From Triglochin maritima (lineage: Eukaryota > Streptophyta > Magnoliopsida > Alismatales > Juncaginaceae), in the NCBI GenBank assembly GCA_963682175.1, contig OY821777.1, positions 5,969,501-6,033,500 on the forward strand: a DNA stretch of 64,000 nucleotides, given 5' to 3'. Of this stretch, positions 1-15,259 are shown one piece after another. Every line of letters starts with the position of its first letter. Position 1 is the stretch's first letter. Position numbers and translations under genes: made by a program. The notes under the pieces are model-generated. The model did no database searches. It worked only from the letters and a program-made list of their open reading frames with translations, and was not told the DNA's origin.

Positions 1-75
1 ATATAGTTTATGTGAAACCTTATTTCTTTTAATTAACCCAATTGAGTTAGCTAATTTCATTTCAACCATTCACAG

Positions 76-3000
76 GGAGACTTCCATCACTGGGTTGAAC
101 TTTTTAATCACTTCGACTCATATTTTGAGAAGTACATTAAGTCAAGGAAGGATTTGCAGCTTGTAGACAATTTTGTTGAAGCAGATCCACCATTTCCTAG
201 AGCAGTTATTCTTCAGATTCTCCGGGTCACTAGGATTATATTGGAGAATTGTACAAATAAGCATTTTTATAGTTCTTATGAGGTATGTTCACTTCATATG
301 ACACAACACTTTATGGGGAGTTTCATTGCTAGAAGTTTTGTAATTTTGTGTCCGAATATGTACTGTCATATTTCTTCTCTTATCCACTATTTCTTTAATG
401 TTATCTGAAATTTTAATTGGTTTTCAATGCCATTGTTTTGTTAATACTTCTTGTACATCTGTGTGGTGTTATTAATTATAATACTTGACACATCCCCATC
501 TTTGTTTGCCATTAGACCTTCATGATTATGTTTGTAATTGGACGCTTCTATTTTCTAAATCTGCTTCTATTTGAATGCAGCAGCATCTTTCATCTCTCCT
601 TTCTTGTACTGATGCTGAAGTTGTTGAGGAAAGTTTACATACTTTGGCCGTATTTTTGAGGAAAGCAGTTGGAAAATGCTCCATTCGAGATGCATCGTTG
701 ACTTCAAAACTATTTGCCTACGCACAAGGATGGGGCAGTAAAGAAGAAGGCCTTGGATTGGTTGCATGCTCTTTAGAAAAAGAGCATGATTATGTAGCAA
801 CTCAGATGGGATCCACTCTTCATTTTGAGTTCTATGCAGACGGTTGTGCATCAACGCATTCTTCCAGTGCTGAAGGAGTGTCTTCCAGTGCCGATGCTTT
901 GAACCAAGGGCTGCAAATTATTCACTTGCCAAACATCAATTCTCATGAGGACAGTGACCTAGATCTTCTCAATAAGTTAATCAAGGAGCACAAAGTGCCT
1001 TACAGATTATGCTTTTCCCTTTTAACAAGGTTGAGGCTTGCAAGGGCTTTTAGTTCTTTATCAGGCAGGCAGCAGTATATCTGCATCCGTTTATATGCTT
1101 TCATGGCTTTAGTTCAAGCCAGTGTTGATGGCAACAGCTTAAATGCTTTCCTCACTAATGAACCAGAATTTATTAATGAAATAGTTTCGCTACTAAGTTA
1201 TGAAGACTTGATTCCTGAAAAAATTCAAGTTTTGGGAATCTTATCCCTTGCATCTCTTTGCCAAGATCGTTCTCACCAGTCAACTGTATTGACTGCTGTG
1301 TCTTCTGGTGGTCACCGTGGAGCTCTCCCTGGCTTGATGCAGAAGGCAATAGATTCGATAATGAGCGAATCTGGAAAATGGTCCATATGTTTTGCCGAAG
1401 CACTTCTATCTCTTGTCACTGTTCTGGTTTCATCGTCTCCTGGTTCTTCAGCTTTGCGGGAGGCAGGATTTATACCCACACTTCTGCCTTTGCTCAAAGA
1501 TACAAAACCACAGCACGTGCACTTGGTCGGTACTGCCGTCCATGTCCTGGAGGCATTTATGGATTACAGTAATCCTGCTGTGGCATTATTCAGAGATCTG
1601 GGTGGCTTAGATGACACTATTGCACGACTGAAGCTGGAAGTTTCTTGTGTTGAGAATGGTTTTGGGAAACATGAAAATGTCATGATTGACAGAAAGGGAA
1701 AGCAGGTCCTTGAGGTTTCTCTTAACAAAGATTCACATGCGTACTGTTCTGAAGGTATTGTTTCTTACCAGAGGAAGTCATTGATAAAAACATTGCTACG
1801 GGCAATATCACTTGGGACGTATGCACCAGGAAGTACTACACGCATTTATGGATCAGAAGAGAACTTGTTACCTCAGTGCTTATGCATAATTTTCAGTAGG
1901 GCAAAAGACTTCGGTGGTGGGGTATTTTCACTAGCAACCACTGTCACAAGTGACCTTATTCACAAGGATCCTACCTGTTATGCTATTCTCGATGCTGCCG
2001 GTTTGCCACAAGCATTTCTAAATTCTATTACAAGTGGAGTCTTGTGCTCGGCTGAAGCAATATCATGCATACCACAATGCCTAGATGCTTTGTGTTTGAA
2101 TAACTCTGGTCTCCAAGCAGTGAAGACTTCTAATGCTCTTGGGTGTTTTGTGAATATTTTCACATCTCCAGCATACTTACGGGCTCTCAGTGGTGATACA
2201 CCTGGATCATTGTCAAGTGGACTTGATGAACTAATAAGACACACTTCATCACTTAGAAGTTCTGCTGTTGATATTTTCATTGAGATCTTAAACACAATAG
2301 CAAAACTTGGCTCAGGTGTTGAAACCTCTGCTGCTGAATCTCAAAGCTCTTCTACCTTCATCCCAATGGAAACCGATCCTAATGAAAACAATTCAATTCA
2401 TCCAGATGAACCAAAATCATCCAATACTGCAAGTCCTAGGTTGGCAGGGGGATTACCAGATGTGCAAGGCTCAAATATTGAAGATTTTCTTCCAGAATGC
2501 ATAAGCAACGCCAGTCGTCTTCTTGAAACGGTTCTTCAAAATGCAGATACCTGTCGATTGTTTATTGAGAAAAAAGGCATTGAATTCATTTTGCAATTAT
2601 TTAATTTGCCATCAATGCCTCTCCTTGCATCCATCGGTCAGAGTGTGGCTGTTGCATTTAAGAATTTGTCGTCGCTGCATGCTGTTCCTGTTGCCCGAGC
2701 AGTTTGTTCATTCCTGAAGGAACACCTTAAATCATTGAATGAATTGTTGGCATCAGTTGGTGGTTCTAAGATTGTAATGCTTGAAGGTGCTATGCAAAAG
2801 AAAGTATTGAATTCCCTTTCGAGTCTGGAAGGTCTATTATCACTGTCTAATTTTCTGTTGAAGGCAACCACTAGTATGGTGTCTGAGTTAGGTTCTCTTG
2901 ATGCTGACATTGTGAAGGACTTAGCGAAGGTGTACAAAGAAATACTTTGGCAGATATCTTTGTGTGATGATTCACAGATAGAAGAAGACAGGCAAGATAA

Positions 3001-6000
3001 GGGCAAGGATACAGAATATGGAGATGGTCCAATGTCCAGTTCTGTTGGAAGAGAAAATGGAGATGAAGCAACTACCAACGCACTTGGCAGATATATCAAT
3101 CCTTTCTCTGTAAGCAGTACTGGATCTCAGTGGAATGTGGAGCAGGAACTTTTCTCGGTTCGTTCTGCTGAAGGATTTCATCGACATAGTCGTAATGGAC
3201 TTTCACGAATACGTGGTGGACGATCTGGCCGACATTTAGGCATTACACTGGTGGAATCGGAAGGTTCTGCAATGCCAGATATTTCCCTGGTCCAAGATAC
3301 TAAAAATAAGTCCCCAGTAGATATTATCTCAGAGCTTCTAAAAAAACTCAGTGCTGCCTTGCGCTCTTTCCATGCTTCTCTTGTAAAAGGATTGACCGCT
3401 CGCCGTAGATCTGATCATGGGTCTCTTAGTCCTTCATGCAGAAATATTGCAACAGGACTTGCCAAACTTTTTCTTGAAGCCCTAGGTTATTCAAGACCTA
3501 CAGCAGTTTTTGAAATGTCGTTATCTGTCAAATGTCTTTATTTTGGAAAGATAGTGGATGATATGATTGCTCTTATTTTTGATAGCAGAAGGCGTTCATG
3601 TAACACAGCCTTGGTGAATAGTTTTTATGTCAATGGAACGTTCAAAGAGCTCTTGACTACTTTTGAGGCCAGCAGCCAACTGCTTTGGACCCTGCCTTGC
3701 TCAAGTGCTGTTGTAGATGAAGAAAAACCCGATGTTGCACACAGATTGTCTCATAGCAGCTGGTTGGTGAATACATTACAAAGCTATTGCTATTTATTAG
3801 CTTACTTTGTGAATCCTTCATTGCTCTTGTCTCCTAGTTCACCTTCCCAAGTCCAGCTTCTTGTCCAACCTGCGCCTTCTGGATTATCTATTGGTCTCTT
3901 TGATGTTCCCAGAGAACCTGAGGCATTTGTAAGAATTTTGCAATCTCAAGTTCTGGATGTGGTACTTCCAATATGGAATCATTCCATGTTCCCAAGATGT
4001 ACTCCCACTTTCATTTCTTCCGTGACGTGCATTATTGCATATGTGTTTTCTGGTGTTGGAGATGTAAAGCACAGTCCTGGTGGAGTAACAGGAAGTGCTG
4101 GAGAACGACTCACTGTACCTCCGGTTGATGAGGCTTCAATTGCTTCTATAGTTGAGATGGGTTTTACCAGGGCCAGAGCGGAAGAAGCTCTAAGAAGCAT
4201 AGACATGAACAGTGTTGAGCTGGCCATGGATTGGTTATTCAGTCATCCTGAAGAATATGGACATGAGGATGCCCAGCTAGCTCAAGCACTTGAATTGTCA
4301 CTTGGTAGTTCAGAATCACAAAAGGAGGATGGTAATGACAAAATAAAAAGTACTCTGGTAGAAGAGAAGGAAGCAGAGATTCCACCAGTAGAAAATATTT
4401 TATCCACATGTATGAAACTTTTCCAGAATAAGGATGCTGTTGCTTTTCACTTGACAGACTTGCTCGTAACACTGTGCAACAGGAATAAAGGTAGAGACCG
4501 TTCAAGAGTAGCATTATTTCTGATTGAGCAGCTCAAAATCTGTCCAGAACAGTCGTCTAGTCAAATCTCCCATATTCTGGCCCTGCTTTTGAGCGAGGAC
4601 AGTAGTACACGTGAAATTGCTGCAGAAAATGGGACTGCTACTCTTATACTTGATGTTCTTGCAGGTTTCAATGTGAAGAATGATTTAAGGGGTGATGATT
4701 CAGTGGACAAATTCTTAAGTACTTTATTTCTCATCTTGAACAATTTGTTGGAGTTCAACCCAAAACAATCACCAGAAATAGCCGAAGTAACTCCTGAGTC
4801 AGCTTTTGATGATAATTCCTTGTCAGTACAGGCATCTATACCTCAGGGAAAAACAACATCGAAGGATGATAAAGACACTGATAATGTTTTTGAGAGGATA
4901 TTAGGGAGGACAACTGGATATTTGACTTTTGAGGAGAGTCAAAGGTCTCTAACGATTGCTTGTCAATACTTAAAAATGCACACTCCACCTGTCGTCATGC
5001 AGGCTGTTTTGCAACTATGTGCACGATTAACAAAAAGTCATGTTTTGGCTATGAAATTCCTTGAAAATGCAGGTCTGTCTGCACTTTTTAGTCTCCCCAA
5101 AAGTAGTTGTTTTCCTGGCTTCGACAGCTTGGCATCTGTTATCATTCGTCACCTTCTGGAAGATCCTCAAACTCTGCAGACTGCAATGGAGTTAGAGATA
5201 CGACATTCTATCACAGGTGCACTTAACAGACATGCTGGTCGGGTTCCTCCTAGGCTATTTTTGACATCAATGGCACCTTTAATATCTAGAGATCCTACAA
5301 CTTTCATGAAAGCTGCTAATGCAGTTTGTCAATTGGATTCATCAGGAAGAATAAATATTGTCCTATCAAGGGAAAAGGAGAAATCAAAACCACGTGCTTC
5401 AGAATTTGCCACTATTTCTAATGATAGCATACACATCACTGAAACTAATATAAGTGATGCTCCTGGTAAGTGTTCCAAAGGATACAAGAAGATCCCTGCA
5501 AGTTTGTGTCAGGTGATAGACCAACTTCTAGAGATAATTATGACTAAACCATCCATGGAAGAAAACACGAATTCATCATCTGCTATGGATGCTGATGTAC
5601 CTGCCGTGAAGGATAAAGGCAAATCAAAGATGGATGATGGAAATTTTAACACTGATGCACTTCCTGTAAAGTCAGCTTGGCTTGCAAAGATGACCTTTGT
5701 TCTGAAGTTGTTGAGTGATATTCTTCTTATGTATGTCCATGCTGTAGGAGTTGTTCTAAAGCGAGACGTTGATATGTTTCAGAGGGGTTTGTGTCAAGAA
5801 GATCATTCCACATCTAATGGTATAGTCCATCATGTGTTGCATCAGCTGCTACCATTGTCATCTCATAATGAAAATGATGCATCAAATGAATGGAAGTCAA
5901 AATTGTCTGAAAAGGCTTCATGGTTTTTGGTGGTGTTGTGTGGTCGTTCCGTTGAAGGGAGACGAAGAGTTATTTGTGAACTTGTGAAGGTGTTTACCTC

Positions 6001-9000
6001 TTTCAGTTGTTTGCAGGATAATTCTTCTGCATTTCTTTTAATTCCAAATCAAAAGGTCCTAGCTTTTACTGATTTGTTATATTCCATAGTATCCAAAAGT
6101 TCTTCCAGTAGCCTGCCTGGTTCTGGATGCTCCCCTGACATTGCTAAGGCGATGATTGATGGAGGAATTGTGCACGCTTTGACAAATGTTCTCCAAGTAA
6201 TTGACCTTGACCATCCCAACGCCTCCAAAGTTGTCAATATTATACTCAAGGCTTTGGAGATCTTAACAAGAGCTGCAAATACTAGTCAGCAACTTTACAA
6301 ATCAGATTGTGCCAATAAAAAGAAACCTTCTAGTCAGACGGGCAGATCTGAAGGACCTGTGCGCGAAGCTACACATGGTGGAAATGTGAGTTCTCAACCT
6401 GATACTGGAAATCACATTCTTGGTGAGGAACATCAGGACCAAAGATCTTCTCAGGACATAGGCATTCAAACCAATAACTCAGATCAGCCTATGGAACAGG
6501 ATATGGGGGCTGAAAGAGCAGAGAATGCTGCAACTGATATGCAACCAGTTAACAATGTGGAGTTTACTCGTGATGAGGTGGATGGACAAGATACTTTGCA
6601 TGAAGTAAATGGTGGTGCCATGTCTTTTCAGGTTGAGCATCGTACCAATGATGATATGGACGAAGAAGAGGATGATGACATGGGGGAGGATGCCGAGGAT
6701 GATGATGAAGATGAGGATGAGATAGCTGAAGAGGGAGCTGCTTTGATGTCTCTTGCTGATACTGATGTGGAGGACCATGATGAAAATGGCCTTGGAGATG
6801 AATATAATGATGAAATGATCGATGAAGATGATAGTGATTTCCCTGAAAATCGTGTTATAGAAGTCCGGTGGAGGGAGGGGTCATCTATTTTAGATGAATT
6901 GCGTGTTTTACACTCTACAGATGCAAATCACTTCATTGATATTACTGCGGAGCCCTTTCAAGGTGTTAATACCGCCAATGGCTTTCGTTCCCGTAGACCA
7001 TCAGATATGGAGCGTCGCCGTACAAACACTAGGAGCTTCCTGGATCGTTCCTTGGGGAGCAGTGCATTTCAACATCCGCTACTCATAAGGCCAAGTCAGT
7101 CAAGAAATCTTAATCTGTCACCATGGCCTTCCTCAGGAAATACAAGCCGGGAGCTAGACACTCTAGATTCTGGGCACTTTGTTCTTACTCAATTCAACAC
7201 ATTTGACGGTGGCATGCATTCTGATTATCCTGGATCTATGATGTTTGGTGATCATTTGGTTGGTTCTGCACCTCCACCCTTGATTGACTTCTCACTTGGA
7301 GGTGATTCTGTACATTTGGGTGCAAGAAGAGGTCCAGCTGCTGGTAGATGGTCTGACGATGGTCAACCACAATCCAACGGCTTAGCTGCTACTATTGCAC
7401 AGGCAGTAGAGAATCTCTTTATCTCTCAATTGCGCAGTATGTCTTCAGACGATACTTCTGTAGACCAGAGGCAATTAAATATTTCTTCAGGTCAGGAAAT
7501 GCAACAACAAAACATTCCATTGTCAGTGTCTGATGGACAACAGTTGGGGCCAGCAGATGACGACTGGCCACAGAGTGAAGGTCAGATTCAGGATAGAATT
7601 GCTGATTCCTTGAATCAAGAGAGCAATCTGTGTACTGGAAGTGAGCTGTTATTGCCTGATCTGCCCCATAGGGAAGGTCAGATGGAAGTTGGGGAAGAAG
7701 ATGCGGTTCCAAGCGGGATGGAACAAACTTCAACAGATGCCCTGAATAATTTGCCTGTTGGACTTGAAAATGTGCATACCATAGGGGGAGCAAGTGCATC
7801 TGTTGGGCATTTAGAGACGATTCCTGTGATACATACTTCAAACCAACTGCAGACTGTGCATCTTCCAGTTCAAGAAAGATTTGAAGTATCTGCTTCTTTG
7901 CAGGGGCCAGAAGAGATTCATAACCGGGAGATTGGTGAATCTTTGCTGACAGAGATTAATCCTATCAGTAATCCTGATGATTCAGTTTCTGGCACGGCTG
8001 CACTAAATGAGTCTCCGGCTGGAGGACTTCCTTCTGCTGGCGCTGGTGCTGATATGGATGGAGCAGGTGTAAATGGGACCGAATCTGGAAATCAAGTGCC
8101 TTTTCCTGATAGAGAAAATGGAACACTGTCTCGTCAAAGCAACATAGTTCCCCTGGACGAAATTCAACCTAATGTTAGTGGTGGCGCTTCCAGTGGTAAT
8201 TCAATTGACCCAACCTTTCTGGAGGCACTCCCAGAGGATTTACGTGCAGAAGTTCTTGCCTCCCAACAAGGTTCACAACCGGTCCAGCCTGTTCCAGATG
8301 CTACATATGCTCCACCACCTCCAGAGGAAATTGACCCTGAGTTCCTAGCTGCCCTCCCTCCAGATATTCAGGCAGAAGTTCTGGCACAACAACGTGCTCG
8401 GAGATTTTTACAATCCCAACAAGCTGAAGGGCCAGTTGACATGGATAATGCATCAATTTTGGCTACTTTCCCTCCTGATTTGCGCGAAGAAGTTTGTTTC
8501 ACAACTATATGAATGATCTACATTTCGTCTTCTTGTTCCATGTAAATCAAATTATTTAATTTCGTATTTTATGTCTCAGGTACTCTTGACTTCTCCAGAT
8601 ACTGTTTTATCATCTCTACCATCGAATTTTCTTGCCGAGGCTCAAATGCTAAGGGACAGGGTAGCAAGTCATTTTCATGCACGCAGTAGCTTATTTGGAG
8701 GAGGCCATAGACTTGGCAGTAGAAGGCTGGTTGACAGACGGGCAGTGGTGGATCGAGGTGTTGGTATTACAGTTGACAGGAGGTCCATATCCGCTATTGC
8801 AAGGAACTTGGATGTTAAAGAAGTTGAAGGAATTCCGCTTATGGATTCACATGCTTTGAGTGCTTTGACACGTCTGCTAAGATTGGCTCAAGTAAGTAGG
8901 TTTTCACACACTTTTACATTAGTAGGTTTTTGTTGAAAGAAGATATCTATATATTGTTTTCTATAATTTGCGTGCAACTTGAGCTGCCGGGTCATGTGGC

Positions 9001-12000
9001 CCTTGCGGATTCTCATCTGTTTCCTCACACCTGTTTCTGTTCCGCAGTAGTAAAATATACACTCACCTTCTTTTCAAAAATACTATTACGATATTTCATC
9101 ACTCAATATAGCTTTACGTTTTGGCCTTTCTGCAACAAGTATGTTTCCTTGTTCACTTTGTTAGCATGCAGTGAGATAAGCATTTTCTTAACCTTTATTT
9201 AATATTTGCTTCTCTGTTCGCAACATCTTGGTGAAGTTAGCCTATCGATAGTTTGCTGGTGAACTTAGCCTTTGCGACATTTTTGAAACATTTCTCTTTA
9301 CACGTTTTCGTTCTGTTTTTCACGCTAAAAATGTTAGATTATGTTTCGTGTATTGTTATTGCACTTGTTTTGTTTACATTTTTCAAAACGAAGTATGGCG
9401 AATTTCATGTTATTGTCTTCCGCGTGTTCTTGCCAAATGTTTGACATATCTGATCCATTTGCATGATACAAGGCAGTATAAGATCAACCCTCATATAAAA
9501 CATATTTTTAGTTGTTAGTACTGGTTTCTTTACCATATGGTGCCCCTTAGGTGGCATCATCAGTGAATTATAGTTAGCATTATTTTATGTACAATTTCTT
9601 AATTTTCCCATAGTTTTAGGAAATCGCTCATAAGAAATCAATCTGAGTATCTTGTTTCACAGCCTCTTGGAAAGGGTCTTCTACAGAGACTTTTATTGAA
9701 CTTATGTGCACATACGAGAACACGTGCTACTATAATCTGCTTATTACTTGAAATGATTAAACCTGAAGCTGAAGGATACTCAAGCCCTTCATCAAGGGCC
9801 ACTTCACAGAGGCTCTTTGGCTGTCAGTGGAATGGTGTTTGTGGTCTACCACAACCATCTGATGGTATGATTCTTGTAAACTTGGAATTTTCTCTTCATT
9901 TGATTTTTGTTTTCTTGAACTTGAAGATTTCTGTATCAATGCAGGCCCCCCTCCACTTGTATCACGCCGTGTTCTTGAAATTTTGACCTATCTTGCAACA
10001 AATCACTATGCTGTTGCAGATCTTCTTTTCTGCTTTGATCCTCTGTTATCTATGGAATGTTCAAATCCTATACAAGGGAAACCCAAAAATATTAAAGGAA
10101 AAGAGAAAGTATCTGAAGCAATAGTTTTATTTGATGATTTGATCTCGTTCTGGAAGGAGCATACACCTATATCAGTGTTTCTTAAGCTCCTGAACACACC
10201 ATTGTTTTGGCGAAGCAGTGTACATCTTGAGCAGGTGTGTAATGGTTTATTGTTTGGCAAGATTAGCATGGTCTCCTGACTTTTTTTGTATGTCTGCAGG
10301 TTATGTGTTTGCTTCAGGTGGTTATAGAGAATGCTGATTCCAACCTTCATTGTCAGCCTCAGTCTGTAATACCTGCAGGGAATTCTGAATCTCATCCCGA
10401 AACTCTGTTAGCAGGTGGAGTTTCAGGTGATGCTAATGGTCTGGTTTCTGGTCAACAGATGGATACAAATGATTGTAACGAACAGTGTCCTGAAAAGACA
10501 AATGTTCGACCATACGATACTTTTTTGGAATTACCTCAGAGGGATTTGCGCAATCTTTGTCTTCTCCTTTCTCATGAAGGGTAATCTCTTAATTCGTGAT
10601 GTCTGCATTCTATATTCCATTATTTGTTGCTGTCATATAACTTTATTTATTTTCATGACAATCCCTTGATTATTTACTCTTTATTATGATAGTCATGGTG
10701 TTAATTCCTTTCAATTCTGACAAAAAATAATCCACAATTGTATAGTTGTATAACCTTCGATTCATTTAATTTTAAGGATGTTTTGGAATGAAAATTGTAA
10801 TGCTACCATCCGTGTCTCTCAGGCATATGTAGATGTGCGTGTATTTGTGTTCTTTGACCTACAAGAAAAAAAGTACTTCCTGCTTTGTAGTGTGTATGCA
10901 TATATATAATCCATGAACTGTTACGAACTTGTGATCTGCTTGAAGAGACATTTGGTTTGCATACATATAATCCAGGCTTTAAGAGTAGCTGAGTAGTTTG
11001 ACATGGTGTCTTTGCTGTCCCTTTTTTGTCTTAACTCATTTAATTCTTCTTTTATTAAAAATAAACATTTCTTTTATTTGGGATCTCTCAGTGCTCAATT
11101 ATAATTGTGTTGAATAGCTAAATCATTTGTAATGGTTAATGTTTTGAGAGACATTACCTTATTGTTGTTAAATGCACCACAGGCTCTCTGATAAAGTATA
11201 CTCTCTTGCTGCTGAGGTCTTGAAGAGATTAGCTTTTGCTGTCCCTCCTCACCAGAAGTACTTTGTGGCAGAGCTTGCAAATTTGGCCCGTGGCTTGAGT
11301 TCTCCTGCTGTAAATGAGTTGATAACCTTAAGGAGTATGGAAGTGCTAGGATTAACTGCTGCATCCATGGCTGGTGCTGCTATCTTGCGAGTTCTGCAAA
11401 CATTTGGTGCACTTACTTCAGATTTGGATAAAGATAAGAGTATGGTTGCTGATGTTGAAAGATTGGATCAATGCATATTATGGAATCTTAATACAGCACT
11501 TGAACCATTATGGCAAGAATTAAGTGACTGTATCAGTGCTACTGAGATGAAGCTGGGCCTGATTTCTGCGTTTTCTTCTCCTGTACCCAATCCTAGTGCT
11601 GGTGATCTTGTCGGGTCATCTTCTTCCCTATCTTCACCTCTTCCTCCTGGTACTCAGAGGCTCTTGCCATTTATAGAGTCTTTCTTCATTTTATCTGAAA
11701 AGCTACACATTAGACATTCCATTACACAAGTGGACACTGATGTTACTGCTAGGGAAGTCATGGAACCCATCATTGAGCCATCTTCACCACCTCTCATATA
11801 TGGTGGAATAGGGCATACAACATTTGTTAAGTTTGTTGAGAAGCATCGTCGCCTTCTGAACGCTTTCATAAGACAAAACCCTGGTTTGCTCGAGAAGTCG
11901 TTGAATATGATGCTGAATTTTCCGAGGCATATTGACTTTGACAACAAGAGAGCATATTTCCGCTCTAGAGTCAGACAACAACATGACAGACATCCTTCTG

Positions 12001-14026
12001 CTCCCCTGCGTATAAGTGTTCGGCGAGCATATGTTTTAGAGGACTCTTATAATCAATTACGAATGCGTTCAAATCAAGATCTTAAAGGGCGCTTGACGGT
12101 TCAATTCCAAGGTGAAGAAGGGATTGATGCTGGCGGCCTTACACGGGAGTGGTATCAACTTCTTTCAAGGGTCATATTTGATAAAGGGGCTTTGCTTTTT
12201 ACAACAGTTGGGAACAATGCTACTTTCCAACCCAATCCCAATTCTGTATACCAGACAGAGCACCTATCATATTTCAAATTTGTCGGGCGAGTGGTAAAGT
12301 TGTTTTCCTTTTTCTTAACATGAGTTTTTTTAGGTATTTGACGGTTCTTGTGCTGGAAACTCAATGAGTTTCAGTTCTAGCTTACAGCAACCATGAGATG
12401 AAAGACTTCGTTGTACTATTTTTTTAGCTGTTTGGTGCTTATTATTTGTTCCACTGAATCTTTGCAGGTTGCTAAAGCTCTCTTTGATGGGCAACTTCTT
12501 GATGTTTATTTCACACGTTCCTTCTATAAGCACATTCTCGGTGTGAAAGTTACATATCATGACATAGAGGCAGTAGATCCTGATTACTACAAGAACTTGA
12601 AATGGATGCTTGAGGTAAATGGCTTGAGTTATGTGATGGATTTGGTCACGCTATCTTTTATTTGAAAAAATATCTTACTTTGTTCCGCTAATTTTAGAAC
12701 AACGTAAGCGATATTCCTGATTTAACATTCAGCATGGACGCTGATGAGGAGAAGCACATCCTATATGAGAAAACAGAGGTAAACTCTGAACTGTTGCTAA
12801 CTGGAAATGCAAGTTTCAAGTCCGTTTATTATCAGATATAAGTTGCCCCTTTTTAGTTACTGAGATGAAGAAAAGGCTCTGGTTTCCTGTCCTTGGCTTG
12901 AGTTGTGGAGCATAATCGAGAATGTCTATAATGACACTTGAATAAACTTTTGGACTTTAATTTTATCAACATTATCAGTAACCTAGCTTTGCCAAGCGCT
13001 AATGTTCCTGGTGCATGCTATGCAAAAATGTGTTTTTTCTTCTATCCATATTTTGTCAAATTTTTATATTTGCTGAACTCTTTTGAAGGTTATGGACTTT
13101 GAGCTTAAACCTGAAGGAAGAAATATTAGGGTTACTGAAGACACAAAACATGAATATGTGGACCTTGTGGCTGAGCATATTTTATCCACAGCCATCCGCC
13201 CCCAAATTAACTCATTTCTTGAAGGTTTCAACGAATTAATCCCAAGGGATCTCATCTCAATTTTTAATGATAAAGAGCTTGAGCTTCTGATTAGTGGACT
13301 ACCAGAAATTGACCGTGAGTAATATTTTCACTATTAAATTGGTTATTTGAATATTTTACCCAATAATCACATTACCCTTTCACTTTTGAATTTACAGTTG
13401 ATGATTTGAAGGTCAACACTGAGTACACTGGTTATACTGCTGCATCATGCGTTGTTCAGTGGTTTTGGGATGTTGTCCAGTCATTCAGCAAGGAGGACAT
13501 GGCGAGATTTTTGCAATTTGTAACTGGGACATCCAAGGTGATTGTGATGCTTCTTCAATTGCACTTTTTTATTTTGTTGTATGTAACTGTTGGTTTTGTG
13601 CCCTCTTATGTTTGAGTGACACTGGTATATGACTACTCCTCCGTGCTTGTGAAGCTTCTTATCTGTTTTTTTTGTTTTATTTATATATATATATATTTCA
13701 TGGGTTTCTCAGGTTCCTCTTGAGGGTTTTAAAGCCTTGCAGGGTATCTCTGGTCCTCAGAGATTTCAAATTCACAAGGCATACGGTGTTCCAGAAAGAC
13801 TTCCATCAGCTCATACCTGGTTAGTCAGTTAATACTTACCCGGTCAATATTTGATATATGGACTAAATTTGAGCACCTTTTGAGACTGATGTGTCCACAA
13901 AAATGATTTCCTCCCCCCTCCAGTTTCAACCAGCTGGACCTGCCTGAATATTCTTCCCAGAAGCAGTTAGAAGATCGGTTACTTCTTGCTATCCATGAAG
14001 CTAGTGAAGGGTTTGGTTTTGGTTGA
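76..14026 (+). CDS. UPL1-like: HECT-type E3 ubiquitin ligase, UPL1/UPL2-like (5' partial)
   Basis: Transfers ubiquitin to substrates through a HECT-domain cysteine thioester. Exons read by phase: 76-282, 581-8491, 8580-8891, 9663-9864, 9945-10234, 10300-10580, 11183-12293, 12468-12614, 12698-12778, 13089-13314, 13398-13537, 13713-13819 and 13924-14026. Together they give about 3705 residues; Arabidopsis UPL1/2 have about 3650-3680, so only a short N-terminal part is missing upstream. Seen in order: DUF908/DUF913-type armadillo-like N-terminus ([14 protein letters not shown] at the start), a UBA domain (nt ~4120-4245, VEMGF), a UIM (nt ~4264-4320, [10 protein letters not shown]), an acidic tract (nt ~6649-6725), a DUF4414 region (nt ~8205-8480, repeats of the type DPxFLxALPxD), and the HECT domain from nt ~12000. 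The catalytic Cys lies in [12 protein letters not shown] and its codon is split by the last intron. The protein ends EGFGFG. The reading frame is open throughout. Confidence 0.95.
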
Positions 14027-15060
14027 TTGCTTGATCAGAACATCTACCGACTTGTACAGGTTTCCATCTGGTGCTTCTCTCTCGTTTTGTACATTAATTA
14101 TTTTGAGTTGTCTTTATCTTAACTTTGTGACAACACTGTTTAGTCTGTTTTCTACATGCCTGTTATAGGTGGGATTGCTTTAGTGAGCTTGCATGTTTGA
14201 TTCATCATAAATGCAATTAATCTATTGAAATATCCAAATTATTAAATGCCTGTTACTGGTTTCTCGGTGTCATGTTTTTTGCTTACTAAAACTACCATTC
14301 TACCAATACCAGTTAACATGGGAGCTGCCAATCTTCGAAGATTAGAAACTTTGTATGCTTCGAATTGCATAGGGGATCTCTAACCTGTCTTTTGTTTGGT
14401 AACAAGATATTTGGATGTAAATTATTGACATGCATTATGATTTTCTTTTGCGTTGTAGGTTACTGAGCATAAAGACACAAAAAGATGGCAAAACAGTCAC
14501 CTCGCCGCCGGGTGTAACAGTAAGAAATATTGTTACCCTGACTCTGATACAGTGATGTATGTAGCCCATGGAGTAGGAGCAGCTCAAATTGTAAGAAATG
14601 TCTTCACTTAACTGTTTTAAAGTAAGATTGCGTGCATGAATAAATACTTGTCGTTAGCATATGAAAGCTTTTGTAAATTTTAGCAAATGGCTTGCTTATG
14701 CCACTTATGGCCCTACAATCAATCAGGAAGGCCAGAGAAGCTGACCGACCGAATGGTGATGGCGAAAAACTCAGGGAGGGTGTGGTACGCATAAGAAACC
14801 ACTAATCCTTGAAGATGCGACGGTATAGCAGATCGACAGTTATAGCAATAACATATTCAGCATGTTTTTACAAGTCATTTATCCTCATATTTTATTTAGT
14901 GAACCCCTCGGGGATTCATATCATAGCGTCATCTGTGTTAGTTCCTCAGTATATGTATATGGTCTGTCTCTGTTCTTCTAATCGGCCTTTGTCATCTTGT
15001 ATCCGTGCTAACATTATCTGCCGTTGAATAAATAAAGCAAGCTATTTCATTGTTTCATGG
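14027..15060 (+). other. 3' untranslated region of the UPL-like gene with poly(A) signals
   Basis: No coding sequence follows the TGA at 14024-14026. A possible 3'-UTR intron runs from about 14060 (after TTGTACAG) to about 14459 (GTTGTAG). Overlapping AATAAA hexamers at 15027-15036 are the likely poly(A) signal. The facing CSLE gene ends at 15260, so the two transcripts converge with about 200 bp between them. The UTR intron is an inference. Confidence 0.5.
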
Positions 15061-15259
15061 TATTTAACGTTGTGCAAGGGTATTTATTTACAGAAGAAAA
15101 AATTGGGTTGACAATGTCTTCATAGATTTTACCTTGCTGCTTGATTTTAAGCTGATACAAATGACTGATCTTCAAAATGCAAAATATTTCTTTACGATTT
15201 GATATGATGGAATAGAACATAAGCCATTGCTCGACATGTAAATGTCTGTCCCAAACACT

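Noticed and set aside
8492..8579. Apparent end of the large UPL frame at TGA 8510-8512 as a separate gene
   Set aside because: A donor after GAAGAA at 8491 and an acceptor at 8579 join the frames exactly as in UPL1/2, so the stop is intronic.
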